Of a DNA stretch of 64,000 nt, positions 1 through 9,483 are shown piece by piece. The notes under the pieces were generated by a model that ran no database searches, was not told the DNA's origin, and worked only from the letters and a program-made list of their open reading frames with translations. A program made the position numbers and the translations under genes. Each line of letters begins with the position of its first letter. Position 1 is the stretch's first letter. Source of the stretch: Vreelandella neptunia (lineage in GTDB: Bacteria; Pseudomonadota; Gammaproteobacteria; Pseudomonadales; Halomonadaceae); assembly GCF_034479615.1 (NCBI RefSeq), contig NZ_CP140255.1, positions 3,224,001 to 3,288,000 of the forward strand, read 5' to 3'.

Positions 1-79
1 TAGCCATGCCTGTTACACCTCACAACGCTGTTATTACTTGCCGATTAGACACTTTGCAGTGCTGACAACCAAACGTCGA

Positions 80-129
80 GCGGTTAACCGCAATATCGAC
101 GTGCGAACACATAAGTGTGACGATATAAT
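80..129 (+). promoter_or_regulatory. Leader of the first gene: palindrome and possible -10
   Basis: The first 195 bases carry no gene that I can see. They contain a perfect 12-bp palindrome GCGGTTAACCGC at 80-91 and a consensus -10 hexamer TATAAT at 124-129. No good -35 hexamer sits 16-18 bases upstream of it. The palindrome could be an operator, but nothing identifies a regulator. Confidence 0.3.
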
Positions 130-195
130 GAACATTCACCCATGCATGTTTTAATATGCGAATAGCGACGCTGCTTACCCACAAAGGATGTTGGT

Positions 196-843
196 ATGTC
201 TTCCCCCCCTGCTTGGCCCATCGGGTTTCAAACCATTTTAGTGCGTGCGGTGTTGTACGTACTGTTTATCGGTGCGATTGCCCAAGGTGCCTACTTAGAA
301 GCACTTTATCTCCCCTCAGTACGCTTTTCTGAGCTGGGCTTTACTGAATTTACCCAAACGTTGGTGCTGGCCACCTGCTGTGCAATGCTGATCTATATTC
401 GCCAAGTACTTAAAGTATGGCCCACCGTCACGCTTCTGCTGCTGGCATTTGTGGCCGCCTCGTTGGTGCGCGAACAAGATCACTTTTTAGATAACTATGT
501 GGCTCATAACACCTGGAAGGTGCTTGTTGCGCTGATTATTCTCCCATCGCTCTTTTGGGTGATTAAGCAGCGCCAACACTTTCTCGCGGAGTTCGCTCAT
601 TACAGCAACACCTTCGCCTTTGGTTTGTTTACGGCAGGCGTGCTGACCACTTATATATTCTCGCGCCTGTATGGGCGGCAGGAGTTTTGGCAAGCTATTC
701 TTGAAGACAGCTATTCAGGAACCTTCAAGAGCGTAGCTGAAGAAGTCGTCGAGCTACTCGGTTATAGCCTAATTCTGATCGCCACCCTGGAGTTGCTGCT
801 ACTAGCCCATCGCATTTACAAAGCCCGGCAGACAACTATTTAA
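196..843 (+). CDS. Unknown multi-pass membrane protein
   Basis: I do not recognise this 215-residue protein. It has about six hydrophobic segments (roughly residues 15-35, 50-68, 74-90, 107-122, 138-155 and 183-203) with short polar loops, so it should be an inner-membrane protein. The loops carry charged clusters such as VREQDHFLDN near residue 92 and KSVAEEVVELLGYS near residue 178. The start is supported by AAGGATG about seven bases upstream of the ATG. It stands alone, convergent with rpoD across a shared terminator, so the neighbours give no functional hint. Function unknown. Confidence 0.75.
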   Translation: MSSPPAWPIGFQTILVRAVLYVLFIGAIAQGAYLEALYLPSVRFSELGFTEFTQTLVLATCCAMLIYIRQVLKVWPTVTLLLLAFVAASLVREQDHFLDNYVAHNTWKVLVALIILPSLFWVIKQRQHFLAEFAHYSNTFAFGLFTAGVLTTYIFSRLYGRQEFWQAILEDSYSGTFKSVAEEVVELLGYSLILIATLELLLLAHRIYKARQTTI

Positions 844-913
844 ACTCTATGGTTACAGCATCCAATTGCTGCGCTTAAGCGCAGCAATGATCACCTCCCA
901 CCATCATCCACAC

Positions 914-950
914 AAAAAAAGCCCGCCGTTCTGAGAACGACGGGCTTTTT
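914..950. terminator. Bidirectional rho-independent terminator
   Basis: A GC-rich stem (GCCCGCCGTT/AACGACGGGC, one mismatch) is flanked by an A-run on the left and a T-run on the right. It can therefore stop transcription in both directions. It lies between the converging unknown membrane gene and rpoD. Confidence 0.85.
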
Positions 951-989
951 GCTTTCTATCTACCACTCACCATTCGAAACTTACGGCAT

Positions 990-2840
990 TCACTCGTCAA
1001 GGAACGAACGCAGCGGCTCGGAGCGGCTGGGATGACGCAGCTTACGCAGCGCTTTGGCTTCAATCTGACGAATTCGCTCGCGAGTTACATCAAACTGCTT
1101 GCCCACCTCCTCCAGCGTATGGTCGGTGTTCATATCGATACCGAAACGCATGCGCAGCACCTTCGCTTCGCGGGCGGTCAAGCCGCCTAACACGTTGCGC
1201 GTTGCTTCGATAAGCCCTTCACCGGTGGCCATATCAATGGGCAGTAGCATGGTACCGTCTTCGATAAAGTCACCCAGGTGTGAATCATCGTCATCACCAA
1301 TCGGCGTCTCCATGGAGATCGGCTCTTTGGCGATTTTGAGCACCTTACGAACTTTATCTTCCGGCATTTCCAAACGCTCGCCGAGCTCTTCCGGCGTCGG
1401 CTCACGACCCATTTCCTGCAACATCTGGCGCGATACGCGATTGAGCTTGTTGATCGTCTCAATCATATGCACCGGTATACGGATGGTGCGCGCCTGATCG
1501 GCAATCGAGCGGGTAATTGCCTGACGAATCCACCAGGTGGCATAGGTTGAGAACTTATAGCCACGGCGATATTCGAACTTGTCGACCGCTTTCATCAAGC
1601 CGATATTGCCTTCCTGGATAAGATCCAAGAACTGCAAACCACGGTTGGTGTACTTCTTGGCGATCGAGATCACCAAGCGAAGGTTAGCCTCAACCATCTC
1701 TTTCTTGGCGCGACGGGCTTTCGCCTCACCAATAGAGAGCTTGCGGTTCACCTCTTTAAGGTCGGCAACCGAGAGCTGCACCATATCCTCTTCGAAGGCG
1801 ATCTTGCGCTGGGCACGGGCGATGTCGGCGCGCAGCGGCTCAAGGCGGTCGGCGTACTTGCTCTGCGCTGCCTGAAACTCATCCAGCCATGTTTTGCTCG
1901 ACTCATTACCAGGAAACGACTTGATAAACGTCTTACGCGGCACCTTGGCTTTTTTCACGCACAGCTGCATGACCGCTTTCTCTTGGGCACGCACTTGCTC
2001 AACGCTGATGCGCACCTGACCGACCAAGCGCTCGAAGTGCTTAGGCACCAGCTTGATGGGCGAGAAAAGCACCGCCAAGCGGGCTTGCTCAGCTTTAAGC
2101 TCGGGACTGCCACGACCATGCTTGGCAAACGCCGCTTCGACCAAGGCGTTCTGCTCGCGAATCTGCTCGAAACGCGCACGGGCCTCTTCGGGATCCGGGC
2201 CGCCTTCGCTGGCCGTAGAGTCCTCGTCTTCATCGTCGCCGTCGCTCTCAACGTCGTCGTCAATTTCAGGCTCAGGCTCTGGCTCGGGCACCTCTGCTTC
2301 GGCAACGCCGGGAATGCCTTCATCGGGATCGATGAAACCAGAAAATAGATCCGAAAGACGCCCCGGCGCTTCTTCATCCTGGGTGGCGTCATAGGCGTCC
2401 AAAATAGACGCGACGGCTCCCGGCAAATAGGCCAGAGACGACATCACTTCACGGGTACCCTCTTCGATCCGTTTGGCGATTTCGATTTCGCCTTCACGGG
2501 TCAGAAGCTCAACCGTGCCCATTTCACGCATATACATGCGTACGGGGTCAGTGGTGCGGCCTACATCGCTTTCCACGGCGGCAAGAGCCGCTACGGCCTC
2601 TTCCGCAGCGGACTCGTCCGTGGATTGATCCGACATCATCAAAGTGTCTTCATCTGGCGCTTCTTCAGCGACACTTATACCCATGTCGTTGATCATGCCA
2701 ATGATGTCTTCCACTTGATCCGGGTCGGCGATATCCTCGGGTAGATGGTCGTTGACCTCGGCATAGGTCAGGTAGCCCTGTTCCTTGCCTCGAGCGATCA
2801 ACTCCTTCAGACGCGACTGCTGCTGCGCATTTCCAGCCAT
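990..2840 (-). CDS. rpoD: RNA polymerase primary sigma factor RpoD (sigma-70)
   Basis: This is the housekeeping sigma factor that directs core RNA polymerase to -10/-35 promoters. At 616 residues it has the expected length. Region 1.1 occupies about residues 1-80 and region 1.2 begins at [11 protein letters not shown] near residue 97. A very acidic linker ([20 protein letters not shown]) lies near residues 185-210, followed by the non-conserved region. Region 2 includes [12 protein letters not shown] and [15 protein letters not shown], and the C-terminal region 4 helix-turn-helix includes [18 protein letters not shown]. It is the last gene of the rpsU-dnaG-rpoD operon. The 226-base gap from dnaG leaves room for its own promoter; a TATACT hexamer on the minus strand (2912-2917) is a weak candidate. 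Confidence 0.98.
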   Translation of the reverse strand: MAGNAQQQSRLKELIARGKEQGYLTYAEVNDHLPEDIADPDQVEDIIGMINDMGISVAEEAPDEDTLMMSDQSTDESAAEEAVAALAAVESDVGRTTDPVRMYMREMGTVELLTREGEIEIAKRIEEGTREVMSSLAYLPGAVASILDAYDATQDEEAPGRLSDLFSGFIDPDEGIPGVAEAEVPEPEPEPEIDDDVESDGDDEDEDSTASEGGPDPEEARARFEQIREQNALVEAAFAKHGRGSPELKAEQARLAVLFSPIKLVPKHFERLVGQVRISVEQVRAQEKAVMQLCVKKAKVPRKTFIKSFPGNESSKTWLDEFQAAQSKYADRLEPLRADIARAQRKIAFEEDMVQLSVADLKEVNRKLSIGEAKARRAKKEMVEANLRLVISIAKKYTNRGLQFLDLIQEGNIGLMKAVDKFEYRRGYKFSTYATWWIRQAITRSIADQARTIRIPVHMIETINKLNRVSRQMLQEMGREPTPEELGERLEMPEDKVRKVLKIAKEPISMETPIGDDDDSHLGDFIEDGTMLLPIDMATGEGLIEATRNVLGGLTAREAKVLRMRFGIDMNTDHTLEEVGKQFDVTRERIRQIEAKALRKLRHPSRSEPLRSFLDE

Positions 2841-3066
2841 AGAAACCCTATCTCGACGAAGAAGAATGAAACACCTGGAGCGCTGAATCGATTAAACTCA
2901 ACAAGCCGTACAGTATAGCGTAAAAAGCAGGAAATTTTCCAGCCCAACGTATTTGCGCGGTAATTCAGGTGTGTTAGTTTGTTCGGTTAGGCCAACGTTT
3001 GGCGACTGACCCTATATCTGGTGCTGAAACGTTAGGAATTCAACCCCCATCGCCCAAGACACCGCC

Positions 3067-4935
3067 TTATTGGCGCTGGGCAAGCTCCATTACCAAACTT
3101 GCCAAACGCTGGCGCTGCTCCTTATCCAACTTTTGCCCGGCGCGCTCCTGCGCCAGCAACGCCGTGTACTCCTCTTGGGGAGAACGCTGACGCTGAACGT
3201 ACTGCAAGTGTTCCACCAAACCCTTCAGCTCTGCTTCCCGATCTGCTTTGGGAATCAATAGCTCGCGCTTAGCGAAAGCAGCCAAGGCCTGCCCCTGCTG
3301 GCTGCCTTGAAAATGCGCCAACACCACCTGCGGGCTGCGGTAGCGCCCCGCCTTGAGCAGTTCAATCAGCTCGCGGCATAGCGGCGCATCGTCATCTTCC
3401 GGCAACCACTCCAAATGATCAGGGAGCGTGGCTACCAGATTGGGCTCATGCAATAACAGCTGCACGATACGCCCAACCGGGGAGAGCGCCTGAGACCGTG
3501 AGCGCGATGAGCGGGCTGGCGCTGCCAAAACGGCTCCGGGCATGGAGGATGAGGCCGAATCGGGCTCCACCTGCTCTGCCTGCTCCTGCGAAACATCACC
3601 TTGGGTGACGGATCGCCGCGACGCTTGGACACGCTTTTCGAGCAGTGCTTTCAACTGCTCTTGCGCCAACCCGCTTCGCTTTGCCAATGACTCCAGCAGT
3701 AGCGATTTGAGCATGCCTTCAGGCACTTTGTTCAATGCTTCGAGCACCTGACTGGCAAACCGCTCACGCCCTTCCACGGTATTCAAGTCGCGCCCTTGGG
3801 CCGCCTGTTCGAATAGAAACTCCGACAGCGGCATGGCACAGGTCACGCGATTCTGAAAAGCCTGGGTGCCTTCACGGCGCACCAGGGTGTCCGGGTCATC
3901 ACCTTCGGGCAGAAACAGAAAGCGCGCTTCACGACCGTCAATCATTTGCGGCAGCGAGGTTTCCAACGCCCGGCTAGCCGCCTGTCTTCCCGCACGGTCA
4001 CCGTCGAAACAGAACACTACGCGACTCACCAGTCGAAACAGGCGGGTCAAATGGTCTTCCGTGGTGGCGGTACCCAGCGTCGCCACAGCGTTATGAATAC
4101 CGTATTGCGCCAACGCCACCACATCCATATAGCCTTCGACCATGACCAGCTGCTCAAGCTTGTTCGAGGCTTGGCGCGCCTCATACAAGCCGTAAAGCTC
4201 ACGACCTTTATGGAACACGGGCGTTTCCGGTGAGTTGAGATATTTGGGCTGATCATCACCCATCACTCGACCACCGAAGGCAATCGTGCGGCCGCGCAAA
4301 TCGCGAATGGGGAACATTACCCGGTCACGAAAGCGGTCGTAGGTACGCCCAGTATCCTCACGGTGAATCAGCAGGCCGTACTCCACCTGCACTGGCTCAC
4401 CAATACCACGCTCGCTGAGGTGCTGTTTTAGCGCTTCCCAACCCGCTGGGGCATAGCCAATGCCATAGGTCTTGATCACCTCGTCTGAGAGTCCCCGACC
4501 CGACAAATAGCGTTGGGCAGACTGGCCCTCCTGCATCTTTAATCGCTCGCGATAAAAACTGGCGGCGAGTTCGAGCAGGTTAACGCCCTCTTTGCGCTTC
4601 TTTTCCCGCTGCTGGGCACGCGGGTCATCAGCACCTTCACGCGGCACTTCAATACCCAGACGACCGGCCAAATGCTCTACCGCCTCAGGAAACGGCAGCT
4701 TGTCGTACTCCATCAAGAAGCGTAGTGCATTACCATTAGCTCCGCAGCCAAAGCAGTGATAAAACTGCTTATCAGCACTGACGGTAAACGATGGGGTTTT
4801 CTCTTGATGGAAGGGACATAGCCCGGAATAGTTACGGCCAGCCTTTTTAAGCTGCACACGCTCACCAACCACCTCGACCACGTCAACGCGGCCTAACAGG
4901 TCATCAATGAAACGCTGTGGAATTTGGCCTGCCAT
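3067..4935 (-). CDS. dnaG: DNA primase
   Basis: DnaG makes the RNA primers for replication and works with DnaB helicase at the fork. The 622-residue protein shows the N-terminal CHC2 zinc finger (CPFHQEKTPSF and YHCFGCGANG, about residues 40-70). The TOPRIM core follows, with its acidic motif in MVEGYMDVVALAQYG near residue 265 and the DGD motif in VFCFDGDRAGRQAA near residue 310. A variable linker and a C-terminal helical DnaB-binding domain complete it. It sits between rpsU and rpoD as in Escherichia coli, so initiation of translation, replication and transcription is genetically linked here. Confidence 0.98.
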   Translation of the reverse strand: MAGQIPQRFIDDLLGRVDVVEVVGERVQLKKAGRNYSGLCPFHQEKTPSFTVSADKQFYHCFGCGANGNALRFLMEYDKLPFPEAVEHLAGRLGIEVPREGADDPRAQQREKKRKEGVNLLELAASFYRERLKMQEGQSAQRYLSGRGLSDEVIKTYGIGYAPAGWEALKQHLSERGIGEPVQVEYGLLIHREDTGRTYDRFRDRVMFPIRDLRGRTIAFGGRVMGDDQPKYLNSPETPVFHKGRELYGLYEARQASNKLEQLVMVEGYMDVVALAQYGIHNAVATLGTATTEDHLTRLFRLVSRVVFCFDGDRAGRQAASRALETSLPQMIDGREARFLFLPEGDDPDTLVRREGTQAFQNRVTCAMPLSEFLFEQAAQGRDLNTVEGRERFASQVLEALNKVPEGMLKSLLLESLAKRSGLAQEQLKALLEKRVQASRRSVTQGDVSQEQAEQVEPDSASSSMPGAVLAAPARSSRSRSQALSPVGRIVQLLLHEPNLVATLPDHLEWLPEDDDAPLCRELIELLKAGRYRSPQVVLAHFQGSQQGQALAAFAKRELLIPKADREAELKGLVEHLQYVQRQRSPQEEYTALLAQERAGQKLDKEQRQRLASLVMELAQRQ

Positions 4936-4975
4936 GAACTACGGGCATCCTCGCGCAAAGCGCTAACTTTCGAGA

Positions 4976-5037
4976 CTGTTTTTTAAAAGCCCTGTTTAAA
5001 AACAGTTTTTAAAACCGGTCAAAACCAGTTTTAAGAC
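4976..5037 (-). promoter_or_regulatory. A/T-tract palindromes in the rpsU-dnaG gap
   Basis: The 287-base gap between rpsU and dnaG holds a cluster of nested inverted repeats built from A/T tracts, for example CTGTTTTTAAACAG followed by GGCTTTT on the minus strand, plus the near-palindromes AAAACTGGTTTT and AAAAACTGTTTTT. In E. coli this gap holds a partial terminator that lowers dnaG expression relative to rpsU. An attenuator-like role here is an inference. Confidence 0.4.
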
Positions 5038-5138
5038 ACTGCCCAAGGTCATCAGACCCATTGCCAGATCAGATCATCGTAAACAGCGACGGTCTTGAAC
5101 GACAGCTTTGGAAAACGATGGCTTTAAAAACAACAGTC

Positions 5139-5168
5139 AAAAACAAACGGCCACCTAGTGGCGGCCGC
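5139..5168 (-). terminator. Possible terminator just downstream of rpsU
   Basis: Read on the minus strand, a GC stem (CGGCC..CAC paired with GTGGCCG, with a two-base bulge) is followed by TTTGTTTTT. Its place right after the rpsU stop codon suits a partial terminator reducing read-through into dnaG. Confidence 0.5.
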
Positions 5169-5222
5169 TTGGCATCCCTCTTGAGACGGCCAGCTAACTG
5201 CTCCGGCCCCCTCGGGTACGGA

Positions 5223-5438
5223 TCAATAGAGCCGTTCGAAACGCTTTTGCTCACGCTGAACTTTCTTAGCGTGGCGTTTTACGGCAGCTGCCGCTTTGCG
5301 TTTACGCTCAGCAGTCGGCTTCTCATAGTGCTCGCGGCGGCGTACTTCAGAAAGAACACCGGCTTTTTCGCAAGAACGCTTGAAGCGACGCAGGGCGACG
5401 TCAAACGGCTCGTTATCACGTACTTTTACAGAAGGCAT
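5223..5438 (-). CDS. rpsU: 30S ribosomal protein S21
   Basis: S21 is a small basic protein of the 30S subunit, located near the anti-Shine-Dalgarno end of 16S rRNA and needed for efficient initiation on natural mRNAs. The 71 residues have the family length. It begins [20 protein letters not shown] and has the typical Lys/Arg/Ala-rich helix ([15 protein letters not shown]). It is the first gene of the rpsU-dnaG-rpoD operon and is divergent from tsaD, as in many gammaproteobacteria. Confidence 0.98.
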   Translation of the reverse strand: MPSVKVRDNEPFDVALRRFKRSCEKAGVLSEVRRREHYEKPTAERKRKAAAAVKRHAKKVQREQKRFERLY

Positions 5439-5661
5439 TAAGCACTCACCTACCTTAAGGAGTCTTGAGTTCGGATAGTACGTACACTGCGAAATTACAT
5501 TTTAGAACACGGTGTACGACCCAGTTTTACAGCGCACAGTAGTTTAGTCGCCGTTGACCATCTTTGCAAATGCTTACGCTGACCTACGGCGATAATGCTA
5601 GACTAGCGCCCTTCAGTTTTCATCTTTATATCTTTTGAATAGCCTTTGAGAGTCCCACTTT

Positions 5662-6711
5662 ATGCGAGTTCTGGGCATTGAAACATCCTGCGACGAAACA
5701 GGTGTCGCGCTTTACGACACCTCGTTAACCGGCGGCCAGGGGCTGCTTGCCGATGCGCTGTATAGCCAAATCGCCATGCATGCCGAATTTGGCGGCGTAG
5801 TGCCCGAACTCGCCTCTCGCGATCACACCCGCAAACTGCTGCCGTTGATTGAGCAAGTGCTCAGCGACGCCAAGCTGACGCGCCGCGATCTGGATGGCAT
5901 CACTTACACCGCCGGCCCCGGCTTGGTCGGCGCATTAATGGTGGGCGCTAGCACCGCCCATGGCATGGCGCGCGCCTTGAACATCCCTGTGCTCGGCGTA
6001 CACCATATGGAAGGCCATTTATTGGCACCAATGCTGGAAGACGAACCACCCGAGTTCCCTTTCGTTGCACTGTTGGTCTCCGGGGGGCATACCCAACTCG
6101 TCGAAGTTCAAGGGCTGGGTCGCTATCAACTGCTCGGCGAATCGGTGGATGACGCGGCAGGTGAAGCCTTTGATAAAGCCGCCAAGATGCTCGGACTGGC
6201 CTACCCTGGCGGCCCTCAGGTCGCCAAGTTAGCGGAACAGGGTGACCCCAAGCGTTTTCGTTTTCCACGCCCCATGACCGACCGGCCGGGACTGGATTTT
6301 AGTTTTTCGGGCCTTAAAACCCACACCATGACGGCCATTCGCCAACTGGAAACAGCCGGAGAACTCGACGCCCAGGCCCGCGCCGATGTTGCCCGAGCCT
6401 TTGAAGAGGCCGTTGTCGATACGTTGGTGATCAAGTGCCGTCGAGCGCTGGATCAAACCGGCTTGAAGCGTCTAGTAGTGGCGGGCGGAGTCAGCGCCAA
6501 TCATCGCCTCCGCGCGCGACTGCAGGCTGAGTGCGAAAAACGTCAGGCCCGCGCCTACTACCCGCGCGGGCGATTCTGTACCGACAACGGCGCCATGATT
6601 GCCTATGTCGGTGCTCAACGTCTGGCGGCAGGCGAGTACGACACTCCTGGAATGATGCAGGCGACGCCCCGCTGGCCTCTCGATCAGTTGACACCGCCTG
6701 ACTCACGCTAA
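5662..6711 (+). CDS. tsaD: tRNA N6-adenosine threonylcarbamoyltransferase TsaD
   Basis: TsaD transfers the threonylcarbamoyl group to A37 of ANN-decoding tRNAs, working with TsaB, TsaE and TsaC products. The 349-residue protein starts [19 protein letters not shown], the ASKHA nucleotide-binding fold signature. It carries the metal-binding HHMEGHL motif near residue 112, VSGGHTQL near residue 135 and the C-terminal [12 protein letters not shown] motif. It is divergent from rpsU, which is its conserved position. Its last four bases overlap the converging plsY gene. Confidence 0.98.
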   Translation: MRVLGIETSCDETGVALYDTSLTGGQGLLADALYSQIAMHAEFGGVVPELASRDHTRKLLPLIEQVLSDAKLTRRDLDGITYTAGPGLVGALMVGASTAHGMARALNIPVLGVHHMEGHLLAPMLEDEPPEFPFVALLVSGGHTQLVEVQGLGRYQLLGESVDDAAGEAFDKAAKMLGLAYPGGPQVAKLAEQGDPKRFRFPRPMTDRPGLDFSFSGLKTHTMTAIRQLETAGELDAQARADVARAFEEAVVDTLVIKCRRALDQTGLKRLVVAGGVSANHRLRARLQAECEKRQARAYYPRGRFCTDNGAMIAYVGAQRLAAGEYDTPGMMQATPRWPLDQLTPPDSR

Positions 6712-7280
6712 GAACCACGAAACGGCGGCTCTTCACCACGTCGTAGACGACGAATATTAAGACCGTGTCGTGCCAGCACCAGCAGGCTGAAGCCCCCCAC
6801 CACCATGACGTACTCCGGCGCCAGCCAGCCACAGGCAAGCGGCGCCACGAGAGCACTCACTAGCGACGCCAGCGCCGCTGTTTTTAATCGCCACACCAGC
6901 AGCGCCCATATCGCTGCACTCAGTAACGCCACCTGGGGCACCAATACCAGCAGTACACCAAAGGCACTGGCGACCGCTTTACCGCCACGAAAGCCGTGCC
7001 ACAGCGGAAAACTATGACCTAGTAATACTGCCAACCCCACCAGCCCCTGCAGCCAGACCGGGTAGTCCAATAGCTTGGCACCGAGCACAGCGGGCATGGC
7101 TTTTAAAGCATCTAACAGCAGAGTGGCTGCCGCTAAGCGGGGGCCATATAGGCGCAGCACGTTGGAAAAGCCGGGATTAAATGAGCCGTGTTGGCGGGGG
7201 TCGCCCACACCCGCCAGGCGGCAAACGCTGATCGCTGCCAGCCAGCTGCCGCTTAAATAACCCACCACTATCCATACCAT
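6708..7280 (-). CDS. plsY: Glycerol-3-phosphate acyltransferase PlsY
   Basis: PlsY is an inner-membrane enzyme that uses acyl-phosphate to acylate glycerol-3-phosphate, the first step of phospholipid synthesis. The 190 residues are mostly hydrophobic, with about five membrane segments. Family motifs are visible: [12 protein letters not shown] near residue 31 (usually GSGNxGATN, here altered), [17 protein letters not shown] near residue 92, and a C-terminal [14 protein letters not shown]. The neighbourhood tsaD-plsY-folB matches that of related bacteria. The altered first motif is worth noting but does not change the assignment. Confidence 0.93.
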   Translation of the reverse strand: MVWIVVGYLSGSWLAAISVCRLAGVGDPRQHGSFNPGFSNVLRLYGPRLAAATLLLDALKAMPAVLGAKLLDYPVWLQGLVGLAVLLGHSFPLWHGFRGGKAVASAFGVLLVLVPQVALLSAAIWALLVWRLKTAALASLVSALVAPLACGWLAPEYVMVVGGFSLLVLARHGLNIRRLRRGEEPPFRGS

Positions 7281-7383
7281 GGCGATTTGCTCGCTTTATA
7301 GACCGTTTCGATAGCCCGATATACTGTCGTTTAGCCCCATCCTAACGTACAATCGCCCGCTTGTTACCGTAGGGGGAAGCTGG

Positions 7384-7764
7384 ATGGATCGCATTTTGAT
7401 TGAAGCGTTAAGCGTCGATACCGTGATTGGTGTCTACGACTGGGAGCGCTCGATTCAACAGTCGCTAAGCTTAGACTTGGTGTTGGCGACCGACATTCGC
7501 TCGGCCGCAGCCACCGACGATTTACGCCTTACCCTGGACTACGCTGCTATCTGCCAGCGCATTCAGCAGTTTGCCGATGCCCATCAGTTCGCCCTGGTAG
7601 AGACCTTTGCCGAACGGCTCGCTGAATGCCTGCGTACAGACTTCCCCATCACTTGGCTGCGCTTAACGGTACGTAAACCGGGCGCGGTTGCCAATGCCGT
7701 TAGCGTCGGCCTGGAAATTACCCGCGGCAATCTGCCGGAGGCAACCCAGGAGATCAGCGCATGA
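7384..7764 (+). CDS. folB: Dihydroneopterin aldolase FolB
   Basis: FolB cleaves (and can epimerise) 7,8-dihydroneopterin to 6-hydroxymethyl-7,8-dihydropterin and glycolaldehyde in folate synthesis. The 126-residue length fits the family. The sequence starts MDRILIEALSVDTVIGVYDWER, and has LDYAAICQRI and the pterin-binding glutamate in LVETFAERLAE near residue 77. A GGGGGAAG ribosome binding site lies seven bases upstream of the start. It overlaps folK by four bases, so the two consecutive pathway steps are translationally coupled. Confidence 0.96.
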   Translation: MDRILIEALSVDTVIGVYDWERSIQQSLSLDLVLATDIRSAAATDDLRLTLDYAAICQRIQQFADAHQFALVETFAERLAECLRTDFPITWLRLTVRKPGAVANAVSVGLEITRGNLPEATQEISA

Positions 7765-8309
7765 ACCTGGTGACCGTCAGCTTAGGCAGCAATATTCACC
7801 CTACTCGGCATATTCGCTGCTGCCTGGATGCGCTTGCCGATACCTTCGGCCCCCTGCAGATCTCACGAGTGTTTGAAAGCGAACCGGTTGGTTTCGCCGA
7901 CAGCCGCAATTTCTATAACCTGGTGGTGGCGTTTCACAGCGCTTGGACACCGGGCGAACTGCAGGTATGGGGTAAGCAGCTGGAAATAGAGCATGGCCGC
8001 CGGCCCGATATTGCCAAATTTAGCCCCCGAGCGCTGGATATTGACTTGCTCACCGTGGGCAGCCTCTGCGGCACGATTGATGAAGTCGCCTTACCGCGTA
8101 GCGAAATTACCCATAATGCGTTTGTTTTGCAGCCACTCGCCGAGTTGCTGCCCGAGCAGCGCCACCCCCGCTGCGGCACGCCCTATGCGGAGCTATGGAG
8201 CGCCTTTGAGCTTGGTAGCCAGCGCCTTTGGGCGGTGGATTTTAGCTGGCGCGGTCGCTGGATCTCCCAAGCAGATGAACAGCCCCTGCTGGCGGCGGCA
8301 CGCCGGTAA
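7761..8309 (+). CDS. folK: 6-hydroxymethyl-7,8-dihydropterin pyrophosphokinase FolK
   Basis: FolK transfers pyrophosphate from ATP to the pterin made by FolB. The 182-residue protein begins VTVSLGSNIHPTRHIR, as FolK proteins do. The catalytic stretch RALDIDLLTVG lies near residue 90, with PRSEITHNAFVLQPLAE after it. The C-terminal ~30 residues go beyond the 160-residue E. coli enzyme. Its ATG overlaps the folB stop. Confidence 0.95.
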   Translation: MNLVTVSLGSNIHPTRHIRCCLDALADTFGPLQISRVFESEPVGFADSRNFYNLVVAFHSAWTPGELQVWGKQLEIEHGRRPDIAKFSPRALDIDLLTVGSLCGTIDEVALPRSEITHNAFVLQPLAELLPEQRHPRCGTPYAELWSAFELGSQRLWAVDFSWRGRWISQADEQPLLAAARR

Positions 8310-8313
8310 ACGG

Positions 8314-9483
8314 CTAGGTTAGCGCCGCCTCCACGGCCTGCCCCCGGCGCTCTCGCAAGGCCTCGCCCAGCGCAGCTCCTTGATATCCCTCAGCTATCAG
8401 CGCCTGGGGGCTTACCTCCCGAGCAGCCTGCCAGGCGTTTTCGAGCGGGCCAACCTGCTCAGGCGCCAACACTTTGACTAACGCCAGCTGCCCCTCGACC
8501 TGCTCAGGCTTACGCCAACCATCCAAACGCTCCAGCCAACGTAGCACGCTAGAGCCCTCTAATGCGTCGGAAGGCAGCGCCTGGTTGGATAATGAATGGT
8601 TTGTTAGCGAATGGTTTATTAACGAATAGGTAAGCGCGGTATGGCGAGCCAATTGGGCAACGGCATTGGGCAGTTTGAGCCGTTCCGACAAGGCATCGCG
8701 CTGCTCAGCGCTTAGCGGCGATACCAACTGCGCATGGCGCCAATGAGCTAATGGGAACATGTCGCTATCAGGTACCTTAGCCATCGCTGCCAAGCCCTTC
8801 ACTAACGCTTCGCCCGCTAATTCTGGCCACCAGACGTTGAGCGCATCGCAACGTTCAAGGGTAGTGAAATAGACCTCTGGGCTTGGCTCACCCAGCGCTT
8901 TTTCCGTTTCGACCCACACCCGCTCGGCGGCCAGGTGCTCAAGTTCACCGCTGTGACTCACCTGACGCATTAGCGTCAGTGTTTCAGGGGCAATGCTGAA
9001 GCCCAGTGACGCATAGCGGGCCAGAAAACGTGCGGTACGAAGCACCCGCAACGGGTCTTCGCTAAACGACGCGGAGATATGCCGCAACACGCGCCGTTCG
9101 ATATCGCCTTGACCATTAAACGGGTCGGTTAATTCACCTTCAGTACTCTGGGCGATGGCGTTAATGGTTAAATCACGCCGCAACAGATCCTCTTCCAGAC
9201 TGACATCGGGGCTGGCATGCACTTCAAAACCGCCATAGCCGTGGCCCGACTTGCGTTCGGTGCGGGCCAGGGCGTACTCCTCAGCGGTTTCTGGATGCAA
9301 AAAAACTGGAAAATCGCGCCCCACAGGCTTAAAACCGCGCCTGCGCATGGCGTCTGGCGTAGCGCCCACCACAACCCAGTCATTGTCATATACCGGCCAG
9401 CCAAGTAACTCATCGCGCACGGCGCCGCCTACCCGATACACGTTCAAGCCCGCTAAGTGGGGATCACTGTTTGTCTCTTTCAC
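8314..9483 (-). CDS. cca: CCA-adding tRNA nucleotidyltransferase
   Basis: The enzyme adds or repairs the 3'-CCA end of tRNA. In 389 residues it shows the class II nucleotidyltransferase head: YRVGGAVRDELLGWPVYDND with the DxD-type acidic pair near residue 34, then EEDLLRRDLTINAIAQ near residue 105 and the EDPLRVLRTARFLARY helix near residue 142. I see no HD phosphohydrolase motif in the C-terminal half, unlike the longer E. coli protein. Near residues 283-297 there is a five-residue tandem repeat (SLINH SLTNH SLSNQ) from 15-bp DNA repeats at 8594-8623. Its start overlaps the end of apaH by four bases. Confidence 0.96.
   Translation of the reverse strand: MKETNSDPHLAGLNVYRVGGAVRDELLGWPVYDNDWVVVGATPDAMRRRGFKPVGRDFPVFLHPETAEEYALARTERKSGHGYGGFEVHASPDVSLEEDLLRRDLTINAIAQSTEGELTDPFNGQGDIERRVLRHISASFSEDPLRVLRTARFLARYASLGFSIAPETLTLMRQVSHSGELEHLAAERVWVETEKALGEPSPEVYFTTLERCDALNVWWPELAGEALVKGLAAMAKVPDSDMFPLAHWRHAQLVSPLSAEQRDALSERLKLPNAVAQLARHTALTYSLINHSLTNHSLSNQALPSDALEGSSVLRWLERLDGWRKPEQVEGQLALVKVLAPEQVGPLENAWQAAREVSPQALIAEGYQGAALGEALRERRGQAVEAALT

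Noticed and set aside
5061..5441. 126-residue plus-strand frame opposite rpsU
   Set aside because: It is the antisense shadow of the certain ribosomal protein gene.
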